A DNA stretch of 64,000 bases, taken from Trichinella spiralis (taxonomy: Eukaryota > Nematoda > Enoplea > Trichinellida > Trichinellidae). The DNA lies in the NCBI GenBank assembly GCA_000181795.3, contig CM012955.1, forward strand, positions 373,454 through 437,453. Reading direction: 5' to 3'. The notes under the pieces are model-generated. The model saw only the letters and a program-made list of their open reading frames with translations. It did no database searches and was not told the origin of the DNA. The position numbers were made by a program, and so were the translations under genes. Below are positions 47,301 to 61,100 of the stretch, one piece after another. Position 1 is the first letter of the stretch. Each line of letters begins with the position of its first letter.

Positions 47301-48991
47301 TTTTAAAGTAAATGGAAATTAAATTGCCTTTTGCAATGCAAACAAGCTGACTCGGTCAGAATCCGTTTGATAGTGAACAACTTCCTCTTCCAATGCGTGA
47401 ATTTTTTCCCTGTATTGCTCTATTTGTTGTTGATTTTGTTCGAACAGTTTCTTCACAAAATTTTCATACAATGAACAATTGCGTGAATGTGAATCTTTCA
47501 TTCGGTTCAATTGATTTTACTTACTTTCCATTCGTTGATTTTTTTATCAATTGTTTCTGTCAGTTCATTTTCCATTCCGTGGTCTTTTTTGTTCAGTTGA
47601 CTACCGAGCTTAAAAATCCGTTAGCTATTCATTTAATACAATCGGCAACAGCTGTTTAAAATTACACTTCACCTGATCACGCATTTCGGCATTTTCGAAC
47701 TGCAATTTGTCGACCAAAATTTCCAATTCTTCATTAACAGACTTAAATAATTGTTTTTTCACTTTTGTATATTTCATTTTTCAAGAGTGTTAGTGATGTA
47801 AATTTCGTGCACAAATCAAATGACAAAATTTTTTTTATTCATACTATATGCATAAAATTTTACCTTTAGACGCATGCACTCATCAGCTGCCATTTCCATT
47901 TGCTGAGCGCACTCTTCCAAATTTGTTTTTAAGTTTAACACCTGATTTTCCAAACTGTCGTTCGTTTCTGTCAACGTCTGAAATATGGATTTTGAACAAT
48001 TTTATTATATATATATATATTTTTTTTTCTTAAGCTTCATTTCTTACGTTAATTTCTTTGAGCATCTGTGTCATTTCTCGATTTCGGGAACGCAACTTTT
48101 TCTCCAGTTTTTCTGTGATCATCTGTTTCGCCGACATTGAAGATTCATTCTCAGTGTCCAATCGACGTTGGTATTCCCGTAGATTTATCAGTAGTTCATC
48201 ACGCTTTCATAAAGAAATGGAAATTTTACATTTCATGAATCAGTAAAATAGGCTTTCGAACGGAAAAGGCTTGAGCAGAAAGAAATAAATGATATTACAA
48301 TTGAAATCAGCATTCTTTCACCTACATCTGGGCTGTCGCCTTCTATTTTTGTCTGCCACTATTATAATCAATTATTCGTTGTTTTAGATATTTAATTTTT
48401 TTTGTCAAACTTCTCTCAAAAAATAGCAAAATTTATTAATATTGTAAAATGTTCAGCTTTCATTCGCATTTAAGAATAAATGCGCGCACAGTGTCAAAGT
48501 TTAAACCAATTCAACGTATATGTGTAAGTGATTTGTTGATTGGTTTTGCCAACGCACAATTGAATGCAGTTGTTCTGATGTTTAAATGATGTACGCTTGA
48601 TTTCTTTCGTATGATAAATTCATGTCTTATTGGGTTTTCAGAATTATGTCGTTACATAAAACAAATATAAATAATGTTACTTATTTCATTTTAACAATAC
48701 TACTGCTTATGTTAAATATAAATGCTAGCAATGACAGCAATAACATCTATTTTGCTACTATATGAAGTGGAAAGAAATCTGGTCAGCAAGTTCAGTTAAT
48801 AGTTAGTTACACATTTTGATGATTTTATTTTAATTGACTTTATTTTATCATCACAGTAACGATTCATTCAGTACAAATTCATCTGAGTAAAACTCCTTCA
48901 CCGTAATGAGTGGTAAATAGCACAAGTCAAAATTACAGTATGACAGAAAGAATAAAAGCTGCTTTCACAATTTGCAAAATATTAGCTATTA

Positions 48992-49022
<31 letters not shown>

Positions 49023-49972
49023 ATGATAAATTTTTAAACGATACATATAATTTTAGTTTAAAATTTTTAACGATCCTTACTGAACGTTTGAACAATATTT
49101 AGGTAAATATTAATGTAAAAAATTATAATAAGAAAACAATAAATAAGTGGTAAAGTGAATAAATGAAATGCTTAATGTATTTATATTTTGAAAATGAAAA
49201 ACCTATTACCTCCTTTCTTTGTTCAGCAAGTTCTTTTTCACATTCATCTACTTTAGCACTGTACTAAATGAGCACGCAAAATATTGATCAACTGAAAGAT
49301 GTGAATATAATGTCATTGACATGTACATACTTTGGATACTAAATCTTTTTCGTGAATGATTTCAGCATTCAAATTGTTATATTCTTTGGACAGTTGCTGA
49401 TTTTGTTCTGTCAGTTCACGGATTTCTTCTCTCAGCAACAAGAGGTCATTGTCATATTCCTAAACGAAACAGCAATTGAATTGACAAGCACCATTCTTAC
49501 TAATAGCATTTATTCTTTGTTACATTGTTCAAAAAAGAATTTTTTTCAGACTTTAAATTCTGCTGCTGCTTGAAATCGTTATTTTCTTTTTCAATTTCAG
49601 TGCTTGCTCGGCTTTTGGTTAAATCTTCTATCTCTTCTAGTGCTATTTCTGCTTGAGCCGTTTTAATCTAAAATATATCGAATTGATTGATTGATTGATT
49701 GATGGATCGATTGATTTATTTACAAATTTAGTTTTTTCACTGTGCTTACTTCAAGCAAAGCTTTCGACATATTAAATAACGCTCGCAATCTTTGCGGATC
49801 ATTTTCATCTTTAACGTCAATCTGTAAACAACAAATCAAAAAGCCAATTTCAAATCAGCAATATCAAACAATTTTTTACCTCCACTATTTTGGGTAACCA
49901 ATATTCGACGTCGTTTTCTTCTAGTTGATCGAAATTAAAATTATTTAACTCTTCCCAGTTGTTGAAGCCCAT
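38340..49972 (-). CDS. cep290: CEP290: ciliary transition-zone coiled-coil protein, full length
   Basis: I traced 49 coding exons (minus strand, 6384 nt, 2127 aa; human is 2479): 49972-49880, 49821-49750, 49667-49524, 49459-49331, 49263-49210, 48203-48048, 47977-47864, 47741-47673, 47608-47525, 47450-47328, 47249-47132, 47053-46878, 46811-46741, 46688-46499, 46444-46371, 46308-46242, 46180-46064, 45838-45725, 45652-45509, 45437-45219, 45151-44996, 44760-44680, 44616-44398, 44299-44179, 44021-43953, 43897-43806, 43732-43600, 43477-43275, 43161-43090, 43015-42821, 42748-42668, 42598-42470, 42169-41954, 41879-41661, 41606-41488, 41431-41353, 41167-40919, 40851-40753, 40580-40484, 40411-40296, 40238-40170, 40095-39953, 39884-39785, 39687-39463, 39401-39231, 39160-38858, 38780-38691, 38618-38551, 38481-38340. 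CEP290 tethers the transition-zone membrane to microtubules. The product is nearly all coiled coil. Blocks matching human in order: ALFNMSKALLEIKTAQAEIA, GEYGLEEAVKNV, ENQQLREQFHLSPRKPLN, RHQQGLLYQDY, KWEEQKKWQALLQKEK. Individual exon ends may be wrong. Confidence 0.88.
39743..39768. repeat. (TAGA)n microsatellite in a CEP290 intron
   Basis: About six TAGA units in the intron between the exons ending at 39785 and starting at 39687 (minus strand). Confidence 0.85.
47250..47327 (-). other. Probable GC-AG intron of CEP290
   Basis: The exon ending FALQK at 47328 runs into AAG|GCAATT, with no usable GT nearby, and the next exon starts at 47249 after ATCAG. Frame and the CEP290 alignment (ALQ then ..ERD.QI) both continue across this junction, so a GC donor is the simplest reading. 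Confidence 0.6.
48204..49209 (-). other. Longest CEP290 intron
   Basis: About 1 kb between exons 5 and 6, against 50-300 bp for most other introns of this gene. It contains an AAAT-type tandem tract (about 48994-49025). No extra exon was recognised, though a small one could be missed. Confidence 0.5.
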
Positions 49973-52130
49973 CGATATGCAGTTGGTTGTTTCGTATTTA
50001 CTGACTAGCTTTTGTTACAAACATGCTTGCTGCTGTAACTGACTTGTCGTCCGTTGCTTGGCAACGTCGCTGTTCAATTTAGCAAAGAATGCTTGACGCC
50101 TACACATCAGTCAGTAGAAACAGTTGTCCTCCAGTGATGCGTCTCTAATATAGCCTGCAGTTATTGGCAGTAGAATATTGTTTCACATATGTATACCAAT
50201 CAAGAAAGAATACAAAAAATTTTGCACTGATGGTTTTTCTTTACTTTATCAGTCTGAATTGTTTCAGAAAGTAGAAAGCAGAAAATAGCAGTATTGATTT
50301 TATTTGCTAACATTTACGGTATCAAAGTAAAACTGCCAATTCATTTGAAACTCACCAATCCGCAAATATTAGATGAATTTTGATAACAATTTTTAATTGA
50401 AATTAGCATTCACATATCCTTTTAAAAAGTACATTTAACATATCCTATATCAAAATAGAATTTTAATATTAGTTTTTCCTTTACATCTAAGCACAGTTTT
50501 ATTTATTTACTGTTTAACACAATATTAGTTTTTGTTATTTGAGGGTGCAGTTTTCCAATTAATGTTTCGATGCTAATGAAGATTTCAAGCAAGCTTTTGC
50601 TTTTGTCAAAATTCAACTCCTACAGTTTTTTCCACCATTTTAAGATATGTAAGTTTTATTTTTGAATTTTATTTTATCGTATTCTATTTTACTTTATATC
50701 TTTTATTTTGCCCTATGCATGTGATTTATGGATCTTCAGAGAAGTTTTGAAACATATTTAAATGTTACATTTTTGTTCATAATTTTTTACTTAATTTTAT
50801 TACTTTATTAAGTTGTGCACAATTTCTTCATTGCTTCATTATCCATTTATAAATAATTCTTATTCGAAAAAATATTGAAATATTCACTTTAAACTATATA
50901 ATAATTGCAATTATTTCCATTTAAAATTTTTGTTTGATACTGAAAAGTCGATTATTAAAATAGTGTTACTAGTCAAAAATATCATACTTATTATATTTCT
51001 TATTATAAATAAAAAGTATGAATTATTATTAAAAGTTTACTAAATTCTTAGTTTCAAGCGAAATAGGTTTATTAAGTGTACTGTAAGTATAAGAGCCACG
51101 CACTGCTCAAAACACATACGTTCAGAATTTGTTAAATTATTTGAAAATAATTTAACAATCATTTGAAAAGAAGCAGTTTTTACTGAACTAAATGAAAATA
51201 ATATTAATTAATTACAAGGTCTTATCTTTTTCTAGTAAATTAATTTATTTTTTAAGTTATATTAAATTAATTTTGCCAAGTGTTTGCTTTCAAATATAAT
51301 GTACTTAATGCTTAAGCAGAAAAATTAAGTTGATTTTGTTTATTCCTGCCTATTAATTTTAGTTTCAAATACAATCACAAAATGTTCTGAAATTTATTCA
51401 AAAATTTATTCCATAATAATTTAGCTTTAACGTAAGACAATATTACATTATGACAATTTTGACGTAAGAAAGAGCATAATCTAATGACGGCTTTTTTATT
51501 AAACAAAATGTTCTAATAAGAGTTTTGAATATAATTAGAACTTCATCTAAACAAACTCTTGCAGAATTTATTTATCTAGAAGCTGTTAAATTTCTTTAAG
51601 AATTTAAGGTATTCATTTCAAAACAGTATAATAATACTGTTTTTGCATGCATAAATTTGCAGCAGAGGATAGAAAGCTGCAGTTCACATTAATTTATAAA
51701 GAAAATGAAAACGCAATTTATGTTAATGTAAGTGTTGGAAAGGAAAAGGATGAATAGTCAATCGATGTTCTTATCACTTCTTCAGTAAATATACTGTCGG
51801 CGGAAGCCGTCTCGAGGGATGATGTATCGTGATTGGTTGATTGCATCCAAACAGGTCAGCTGACCAAGCCCAGTAAGCAGTGATTGGTCGGGATAGGTGA
51901 AGATAAATTATTTACAATTTAATTCAGTTTCAAGACGTCGTCAGATCAATTTGACAGGTGATCACCTTGCATACGTACTTCATCTGTCAGCATTCTATCG
52001 ACCAAAAGAATTGATACTGTTGTATTAAAGCAAGTAGGGTTTACGGTAAAAAGCACTGCAGCAATCTCAATCTTTCAAAGAGCACTGCACGCAAATTTGT
52101 AACATGAAAGCGTGACGAATCCAGTCAACC
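49973..52130. promoter_or_regulatory. Shared upstream region between divergent CEP290 and AHR genes
   Basis: About 2.2 kb between start codons facing away from each other. The middle is very AT-rich. A GC-richer patch at about 51790-52130 next to AHR has two inverted CCAAT boxes (ATTGG at 51832 and 51882 regions). CACGCAA at 52088-52094, read on the minus strand as TTGCGTG, fits the AHR response-element core TNGCGTG. A further GCGTG lies at 52110. No RFX X-box for CEP290 was convincingly found. Confidence 0.45.
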
Positions 52131-55100
52131 ATGTACGCAAATCGAAAAAGACATCGAAATTTTAAGAGGTAAAGCACAGTTTTCCGATTTATAGACAAAT
52201 TGCGTGCTCTCTAACAATTTATTTTTCTATCTGTCGTAACTGGCATTATATAATATGGCCTTCCGCTGTTTTAGCTTTCACTTAGCAAAGGTAAAGCCTA
52301 AGGATGAATGACTTTTTTGCTATCATCCCTATACAAATTTTATTATTAAAAAAATGTATTGTCATTAATGTTTTTCAGATAAGGAATTGCATCTTTTAAT
52401 GCATTTTCAGTATTGCATTTTCCAGTACATGCATGCAATGAAGAGCTAGTTAGTTGAATGTGCACTCAAATTTTCATCTCAGTTGCATGTGGATGAAAAT
52501 TTTAGAATTTTAATTTAAAAATTGAATAATCATTGTAAATTTTGTGTTTCATTAATGCATATTTTACTGACAACTTGAATTTTGAAATTGTTTATGCATA
52601 ATACATTTGAATGAAGCCATTTCTTAGTGTGCGTAAAATTTGTCCAGATCAGTTTTGAATAATAATTGTTTTAATGGTCAAAAAGTGGCATGAAAATCTG
52701 TAAAATGCATAGTAATAACTAGGTTGTCAGTTAACAAAAATATCTGAACTTACGCTTTTTATTCAATCAAACGGTCATATACTTTCATCTTACATATTCT
52801 CCACTCTTATAGTACCATTTTCTTTATAGCTTGTGAAAGCAAAACCTTATACTGCAACGTGAAATTTTACCATTAACTGATCTCACTGCACTGCTGATGC
52901 TAAGCTATAAATGTTCCTTTAAATTGCTTTGACATTGACTTTCAAAGTATTGTGTGGATTAATAGATGCATAGGATGTTACAAAAGGAAAACGTTTTTTA
53001 TAAGTCATAAAATGCTTTTCAGATAATTTTTGTTTGTGATAGGGAAAATGTGATATTCTGGAGCATAATATTTGCGTGCCCTTAACAGTAGTAGGTTTTA
53101 ATCTAGTCGTTTCCATCATAGGTATATTTTAGGATAAGTACTATATATGAAATATATTTATTTTTTATATTTTTATTGCATTTTGTAACATTTTAAATAT
53201 GCAAAGCAACTGCAACATTTTAAAATATTGCTTTAGCATAATCTAATAAATGATCAAAGGTGATTTTCACTTTTTAATTTAGAGCTCTTCATTTTTTGAA
53301 ATGCTAGAAATTTCCTTTTCATTTATTGCGAAACTACTTTTCATTTTAAATTCAACTGAGAAGATTGTTTTCTACAATAAAGGACATCATGATTCTTCTC
53401 ACTTATTTATTGAAAAAAGTTTTTTCATGCAGTTATGCACGTGTTATGCTGATTGTGGGTAATTCAGATTAATTTCAGTTTGCAGTGTCTTCTTTATTTC
53501 TTATGAGAGGAATCGAATGGGTTTTAGTAGTTGAAATTGAGCATTGATTGTTGTTTCAAGCATTACAATATTTAGTTGAACTTAAAAAAATTCAATTTTA
53601 AAGAGTTTGATAAATGCTACACACTATCATTCTGTATTGAACATTACACAGCATGAATCTCACTGCAAAAAATAACTACAAATTATCATTATATGACTGC
53701 CGAATTTACACTGATAATAATTTCTGAATCAGTTTTACCAAATCAAGTTTTATTGATGCAATTATAATTTTATTGTTGCTGTTTTTGAAGTGCGGTCGAC
53801 GTAGTGTCATATCAATGAACAAAATGTAGTTGTTATAATGACAGACACAGTGATGATATCAAATCAGTCTATGTTTACTTGTTTGCATTTTCTGGCGCCA
53901 GCAATGTTTATCCATTAAGGAAATATTGGTCATACGGTAAGTTGGTGAAACTTTTGAAAGTATACCCATTAACAAGAAGTAAGATGTGTAAATTGAGCAC
54001 TTAAATACTTTTTTCAAATTATATACCCAGTTTACAGATATTATTGCATCTGCATGTTTTACAAGAAAATTATGCTGAATTTTAATCTTAAGGTTTTGCT
54101 ATTTCAAATTTAATGTTCGACATTTCAAAGACAATTTTGCAATTAATTTAAATGCAAAAATATTCTGCATTTTAACAAAGTGTTTTTTTTATTTACTTTA
54201 AATAATTTATTTTATAGAAAGAAAAATAAATAGCTCTTGCTTGCTTTCATAAATTGAATGACGTAAAAGTTCAAGTGGTTGCTAATAATATGGTAAAGTA
54301 GTTGTTGTATTTTAAAAGTTTACTGCCAAGCATACTTAATCAACATTAATAAAATATTGTGGAATTATTTATTTAGCTGGTTCCTATTGCCATTTTCCTT
54401 TTGCATGATTGAAGTTTTCTGCTGCTTCATTTGAACCTGCTAGAGCACTTTACTTTCCACTGTTGTTTCACTGTAAAAGCATCTTCTGCTCAAACCACTT
54501 AATTGTGATCAAAATTATTTATCGACATACTCTCAAGTAATGTTACCTTTCTAGCAGTTTATTTTTTTGTACCTATTATAGGGTATTTTAATGTTTTTTG
54601 ATAATTGTCAATAACAAAGCAGTAAGTTTAAGTTTCTGAAATTGAAGTTGTTATAATTCGTAGGTTATCTGCATATTTCATTAACTGACGATATGCATGT
54701 GTTATGAAATGTTTTTTCTTCTATTTCATGTAAATTAATGGAAGATGAACTGAATTTTAAACTTTGTTTATTTTTATGAACTTATTTTTGCCGTCAGTCA
54801 TATGTTGTTTTTAATGCATCTTAAACTCAGGTAATAAATTTTTATAAAATTTTAATTAATTAATAATGAATAAATGGAAATTTAATGAAAAGATTTTTAA
54901 AGTAAATATGACAGATGAAACTTCCACAGTGAGCTTGATTTATTACTTTTCCCCAATGAGAAATAATTTCCAGGACTTCTTCATTTTACAAGCTATGATA
55001 AATCAATGTTTTTAGTGCTAAAATAATTTTGCTTATTTTTTATCAGATTTTAAAGGTAGCATTTATCACAGAATTTATTGCTTTTAGTTTTAATGAAGTG

Positions 55101-58100
55101 ATACGTGTGAAAAATGATGGAAACCGTCATTACTTTATTCTTATTAATTTCAAATCATTGCAAAAACTTACATTTGCAAAAACTTCAACAAATTTAGAGA
55201 AAAAATGCATATTTTATTTTACTATATCAATTTTGACACTTCAGATAATTTAAGATAAAAGTTTTTAAATCTTATTTCAGTTGTCGTTGAATATGCACGC
55301 TATTCACATTGTAAACAAAAATTACCCGTGCATGTTGGATCTATTCAAAATATGCAAATTGACATTCACGAATTATCTTATATTTTTCTTTATCTAAAAT
55401 TTGTTCACCGCTTATCGTTATCTGTAAATTGCAATTTTCAGCAATTGTTTACTGAATAATAAATTTACAGAATGTAAATAGTCGCAATATTTTTATCAAT
55501 TGATGAGCCATTGCAATTTATAATTCCTAAATTCAGTGCCATTTGCATGGTCTTTAATTGCATGTTTTAATGGCATGAAAACCAAAATTTTGTTCTAAAT
55601 TTGATGCAAAAAAGCAAAGTAGAGTTTCCAAAGCAAATCTTTTTGCTTTTCTGTTTCACTTTAACCTACAGTAAGTTGCAGTTTTTGTTTAACATCCATT
55701 GTGATGTAGAAATGACTGCTTAACTGCGCTTTTAACAATTGTAAACACTGTTTACTGAAAGCCGTCAGCTTTTTGCAGAATTCGTGCAGAAAACGTCGTT
55801 CAACCGAGCGGAAGCAATCCAAGCAAGCGTCATCGAGAACGGCTCAATTCTGAACTAGAAGCTCTTGCTTTTCTCCTTCCGTTCGAGAACACGATCATCA
55901 GTCGCCTGGACAAGCTATCTATTCTTCGCTTGGCCGTCTGCTTTTTGCAAGCAAAGAACGTGTTTCAAAGTAAGCAAATTCGGGCCTGCTGTGTGGATAG
56001 GGGTGTTAAGCATGGCTTGCGTGATGTCGCCGTTTAGAGAATGCTTCTGGTATTCTACTGTATTTTGAGTGGGCGTGTTGTCATTGTTGCTGATTTACCG
56101 TAAACTACCGGCTGCGCTACATCACTGCAACGCCAGATTAAGAGCAATCAAGTCAAGTGTGAGTTAGATGCTTGAAAAAAAGAACTCACACTTGAAAACC
56201 AAATGCCACTCCAACCTTAACAGTGGCATATTTCCTCTTAGTACAATTCACAGATGTGTAGAAGCACTTGACACTGACTGTAGTCTTCTGACGCCGACAG
56301 CGGCCAAAGTACTAACTTAGGCAAACACAGACTGTCGACATATTGTTTGGGTAAATTTGACCTTAGCACTATCCAATCCAAGCGGTCCATCACAGTAGAT
56401 GGAAGGTATTGATCAATTTTAAAGTACTTATGAGTAAGAATTCCGGAAAGGGATCAATTTCCCTCCATATTTTTCAACATTTCTGGATTTACTTCACCAA
56501 TCGGCCAAGTCACGCAATCTGTGTCGGCTGAAAACGGGTCCAAAGTTGAATCGATCAACCACAGCAACGTCAAATTCGAGTTCGCAATTTGCAATAACAT
56601 CTGAGTGGTAATTACAAACCTGAACTGACATCCTGCACTACCTCAGCGCAATTATCTGCTATAGAATTGTAGCGTTCGGCCACCTGCCGCCGCGCCTTGC
56701 ATTGATTCTATGTTGTCGACTGAAAAAGAAAGCAACGATTAATAACGCCACTTTGCATTAAATGGCCACTTTCTAGACGGTCGATTGCTACCTGTCCATA
56801 GTTTTAACGTCTTGACCGTCCACAGATTGTGAGCTTCATCGATTCCGTCTTTTTAGATAAGCTTATTTTCCAAAATGAGTACAGCGCTAGTAAGGTACTT
56901 AGCCTGATGATTTGCAACAGGGCGATAAGGCGGCAACGATTATGTCCGTCAGTGGGACATGCTTAATTCTAATTTTAATTTTTATAAATACTCTGATATC
57001 TCTGTTTCAGTTTCCGCTCAGTTTCATCACCACCTGACATAAAAGTATAAGAGCATCTTTTACTGTGTACAATATTTGGCAACCAATTTTTTCTGATAAT
57101 TATTTTTATCCTAAATGTACAATCAAGTTTGAAATGGAAAGAAGCTCTCATTTTCACTCTTACAAAACAAATATTCCACTGAAAAACTGAAAACAATTTC
57201 ATTTATATAATGAACAATTATCAGTCTGTAATATTGGGGTTTTATTATGCAATGATTTTGTTTTGTTTTCATGTTTCATGTTTGTGTATCGGGTAGAAAT
57301 TCATTTTGGAACGTTTTTTATTGCTGCATTAATAATATATTAGTACATTTGTATTTTTATTATTTATAACAAACATATTTTATTGAGGCATTATTTATAT
57401 TTTTAGCAGTATAAAAGTAAATGTTTGGCAAAAATTAATATGAACAATTGTGCTGTTTAAACATTTCAAAAATTCTTTATTGCGTTTATTTTATTTTTAT
57501 AAAACATTTTCATTAACAGTTTGCAGCGTTTTGCAAAACAGAAAATTTGCAATAATATTTTGTGCTAAACTTCATTATATTTTTTTAAATTTTGAAGCAT
57601 GTTTATGATCACAGTTTTTGAATTTGCATTTGTAATTTTATTGGAAATATTTTCAATTGAAATGAAAATTAATTTCAGATATTTTGAAACAACATTTACA
57701 ATGTCTTTATTTCCACGACTATCCATTTCTGAGCAACTCAAAATTTGAAACTGAAAATGTTTTAATGACGGCGCTTTCTGGATTTTTGCTGATGTTGAAT
57801 CAAAATGGTGATGTGCTTTATGTGTCAGAAAATGTTAGCACGTATCTTGGATTTCATCAGGTTTTAGTATAACCGTTGAGTGCATTTTTATGAACCTGAA
57901 AATGAAATTTTTTTAGTGTGACGTTTTGCATCAAAGCGTTTTTGATGTAGTGCATTCTGAAGATATTGAACAAATCCGATTGGTTTTACAGGGAGTTTCA
58001 AACTCCGGAAATCAGGGAGATTTCTTTAGTTCACCTGCTTCAGCCATTGGTAATGCATAATATGCAGGCATATTTTATGATGAAAGACAGTCATTATTAA

Positions 58101-61100
58101 TTATTGTTTACTTTTAGATGGATGCGTGTCCGTTCACCGACAGGCAGCTATTCGTTTTCGGTGCTTTATGGACAATACATGTGGTTTTTTGGTATAAAAG
58201 AAACATTATTTTTCAGAAAAAATTACAATTATTATTAGTGTTGTTATTGTATTATCATCATTATTATTACTATTACAGAGATTCGACGTACGTGGAAAAC
58301 TTGTAAAATTGGAAGGCTTGCTGCCAGTGCCAACGTGCCAAGTGAATTCTTCAAATCGATTCCAACCAGGAATGCAAGAACCCTATGGCTTTCTAGCTGC
58401 ATGTGTTCCAGTAGTTGTTCCAACTCACGTTGATCTTGGTATTGAAGGATCATTTTTGAAAAGCAAACACTCATTGCAATTAGTTTTGTGTTCTTGTGAC
58501 GAAAGTTTTATGTGGGTTCTTGGAGTTAAAGATTCATCCCTGCCAATTTCATTTTATTCGTTTATTCATGAACACGACATTGCATTCATCGCTGACGCAC
58601 ACAGACAAGGTAAAGTGTATTTAATAATTGCCACTTTGTCAAGGTAAAATGAGCCCTTGGCCTAGATTAGCCGGCGCCAGTTATTTGGTGTCAGCAGCGC
58701 TATTGACCTTGTACAAAAGGGGGGGAGGGAAGAATGAAAGAAACATTTAAAATACTTTATTGAAAAAAATACTAAGGAAATATGTTTTTCAAAATATTTC
58801 TGCTGTTATTTTTGCATATTTATTTGTATTACTGTTATTATTTTTTGTATGATAATTCAGTTTATGGAAATTTCTTCACTATACATAAGCTATTAATTTT
58901 CATCGAACGAGTGCTGCTTAAGATTCATCAAAAAATTTTAAATTTCCATTCAGATTTATAAATAAAATATAGTACTAAGACATTAATTTTTTTCGGAACA
59001 TTTTGTCGAAAATTTTCAACAACTGAAGCTATCATTACACGCCATAAATTACAAAATCAATGGAATTAAAGTTTAATGAGCATTTGGTTTATTACATTTC
59101 TGAAGTGTAAACGCAGGAAAAATGTTATAATCATTTTTTTTAACTGAGCAGCTTTTTTTAAAGTATTGTAAATATTGTTCAGTGTGATTTAAATGAAATT
59201 GAACGTTTTTGTAAATTCAGTTCAGATGTGCAACTTTGTGAGCTCATAAATGTTAAAGGTTTATTCCCACTGAATTGTTTATGCATTGGCGTAAATTGAA
59301 TGGGATTATAGAAATTCGATGAGTATTATTTATCGCAATATCAACATATTTTCAGTCTTGGCCACAGGCAGTGCTGGTATATTGGTGTACAGGGTAAGAA
59401 GTAAAGTAAAAAATACAGAATATTGGCTACAGACAAGTTGCCGCCTTTCAACAAAGAATGGCAAACCTGAATTAATTACATGCACGCATCGGTTATTGAC
59501 GTAAGTCAAAGTATTAATAATTTCTGATTGACATGTGATCATTTGTAAAATTAAAGTTTGAAAGCATCGTAAAACAGTTTTTTTCAATTATTATAGAAAG
59601 AATCATTTCATTTTATTTTGATATGTAGTGTTAAAATTTGTTTTGAACTGTTTTTTTGTTTCTTGTTTATATTTTACATTTTCTAATAATTGCTCTCATT
59701 GTCGTGTTCTACCTTCTTTATTATTCATTTATAATTTTTTCTGATAATTCATTGATGATTTTTTTATGTCAAGCAACAGTGATAGCATTGTAATATCCTG
59801 TCCACAACACCATTACTAGCGATTAGCATCTGTCATTTACTGACGGTTTTTTTTATTTATGAAATACGTTGTTTTCCTGCACACGTTCATTTGAAAGGAT
59901 CATCAATCTATAATTAAGCATATGATTAAACTTTAGACTGATTAGTGTGAGAATTTCAAGACAGTTTTCATAAAATGAATAAATTTGAAAGTTACATTTT
60001 CATCCTACTCATACTGAGGAATTAATCTTAACGTTCGTTAGGCTAATTTAAATTCAACTTTTTGTAAACCTAAATGTCGTTAAAAAGTTACACTACAACT
60101 TGATGTTTCATTTCACGTTTATTATAATAAATAAATCCATTACAAGTGGCACTACATTCTAGCAACATTTTCAATGTTTTTCTATTTCATATTTCAATCT
60201 TTGTTTAAACACAGATATATGTTTATATGTATACGAATAAGTAAATTGTTCTTAAACATTACAGTTACAGTTGTAAGAATTACTTTTTTCTGTAAAGTGA
60301 TTACTGTGAGTTTGATTTTTTATGATTGATTCAAAGCTTTTGTACAAAAAATCGCCATATTCTTTTCTTCATCATGATTATTTTAAATAATAATTTCTTT
60401 TTATGATATATGCTTTAGATGTACTTGTTAATGTATGTTTGTTTTTAATGCTTAATTTTTATTTTCTTAAGAGAATATGAAGGTAGCATGCTGTTGGACA
60501 TGCGCGATTCTGCAGAAATGAAATATCCCTCCATTCTCGATCCAAATCATTACGACAGAGCAAACATCGAACCTGAGATGCTTTTTGCTTACAGTCATTT
60601 GACAAATCCAGTTGCTTCAGCCCTTCCAGTGAACACGAAAATGAAAGCCGTTTGGAAAATGGCTCCATTGAGCGACAGCAACTACTTCAACAAAATCGAC
60701 TCCAACGCACCTTCAGCGCTGACTGGTCCAAACGTCACCGACTTTGCACCATTTTATCAAATGACAACAATGGGAGCTCATCATCATCATTTGAACAGTT
60801 ACGGGGCAATGATGGAAATGCCGTCAAATTCGGACAGACTCACGCGTTCTGCTCAGCATCCTTCTTGTTCGGCAACTTCACCTAGCTATTACAGGCCGGC
60901 GTTTAGCGGCTATCATCACAGCTTAATTTTGAACGACAATTTTTCTGAATACCAGAACAGTATGAAAACTTCATTTACTTGCCAGAAATCAAGTCGAATT
61001 GCGCCGACAGCAAATCAACTATCCGTCGACACCACCGTCGCGACCGTTCCAAAAACACTTGTCCAGGTACGAGATGGCACAATTGAACAGCAGTCTGATT

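Larger units (their letters stand above)
55970..57678 (+). other. AHR intron 2 with a GC-richer island
   Basis: The first kilobase (about 55980-56960) is visibly GC-richer than the surrounding introns and intergenic DNA; the rest is AT-rich. It carries two adjacent perfect hairpins (listed separately) and a TTGCGTG at 56017-56023. Neither strand gives a long open frame or a domain I recognise. It could be an old inserted element or a conserved regulatory region. Confidence 0.55.

Noticed and set aside
55980-56960. GC-richer island in AHR intron 2 as a named retroelement
   Set aside because: No reverse transcriptase, integrase or terminal repeat could be read on either strand; naming a family would be a guess.
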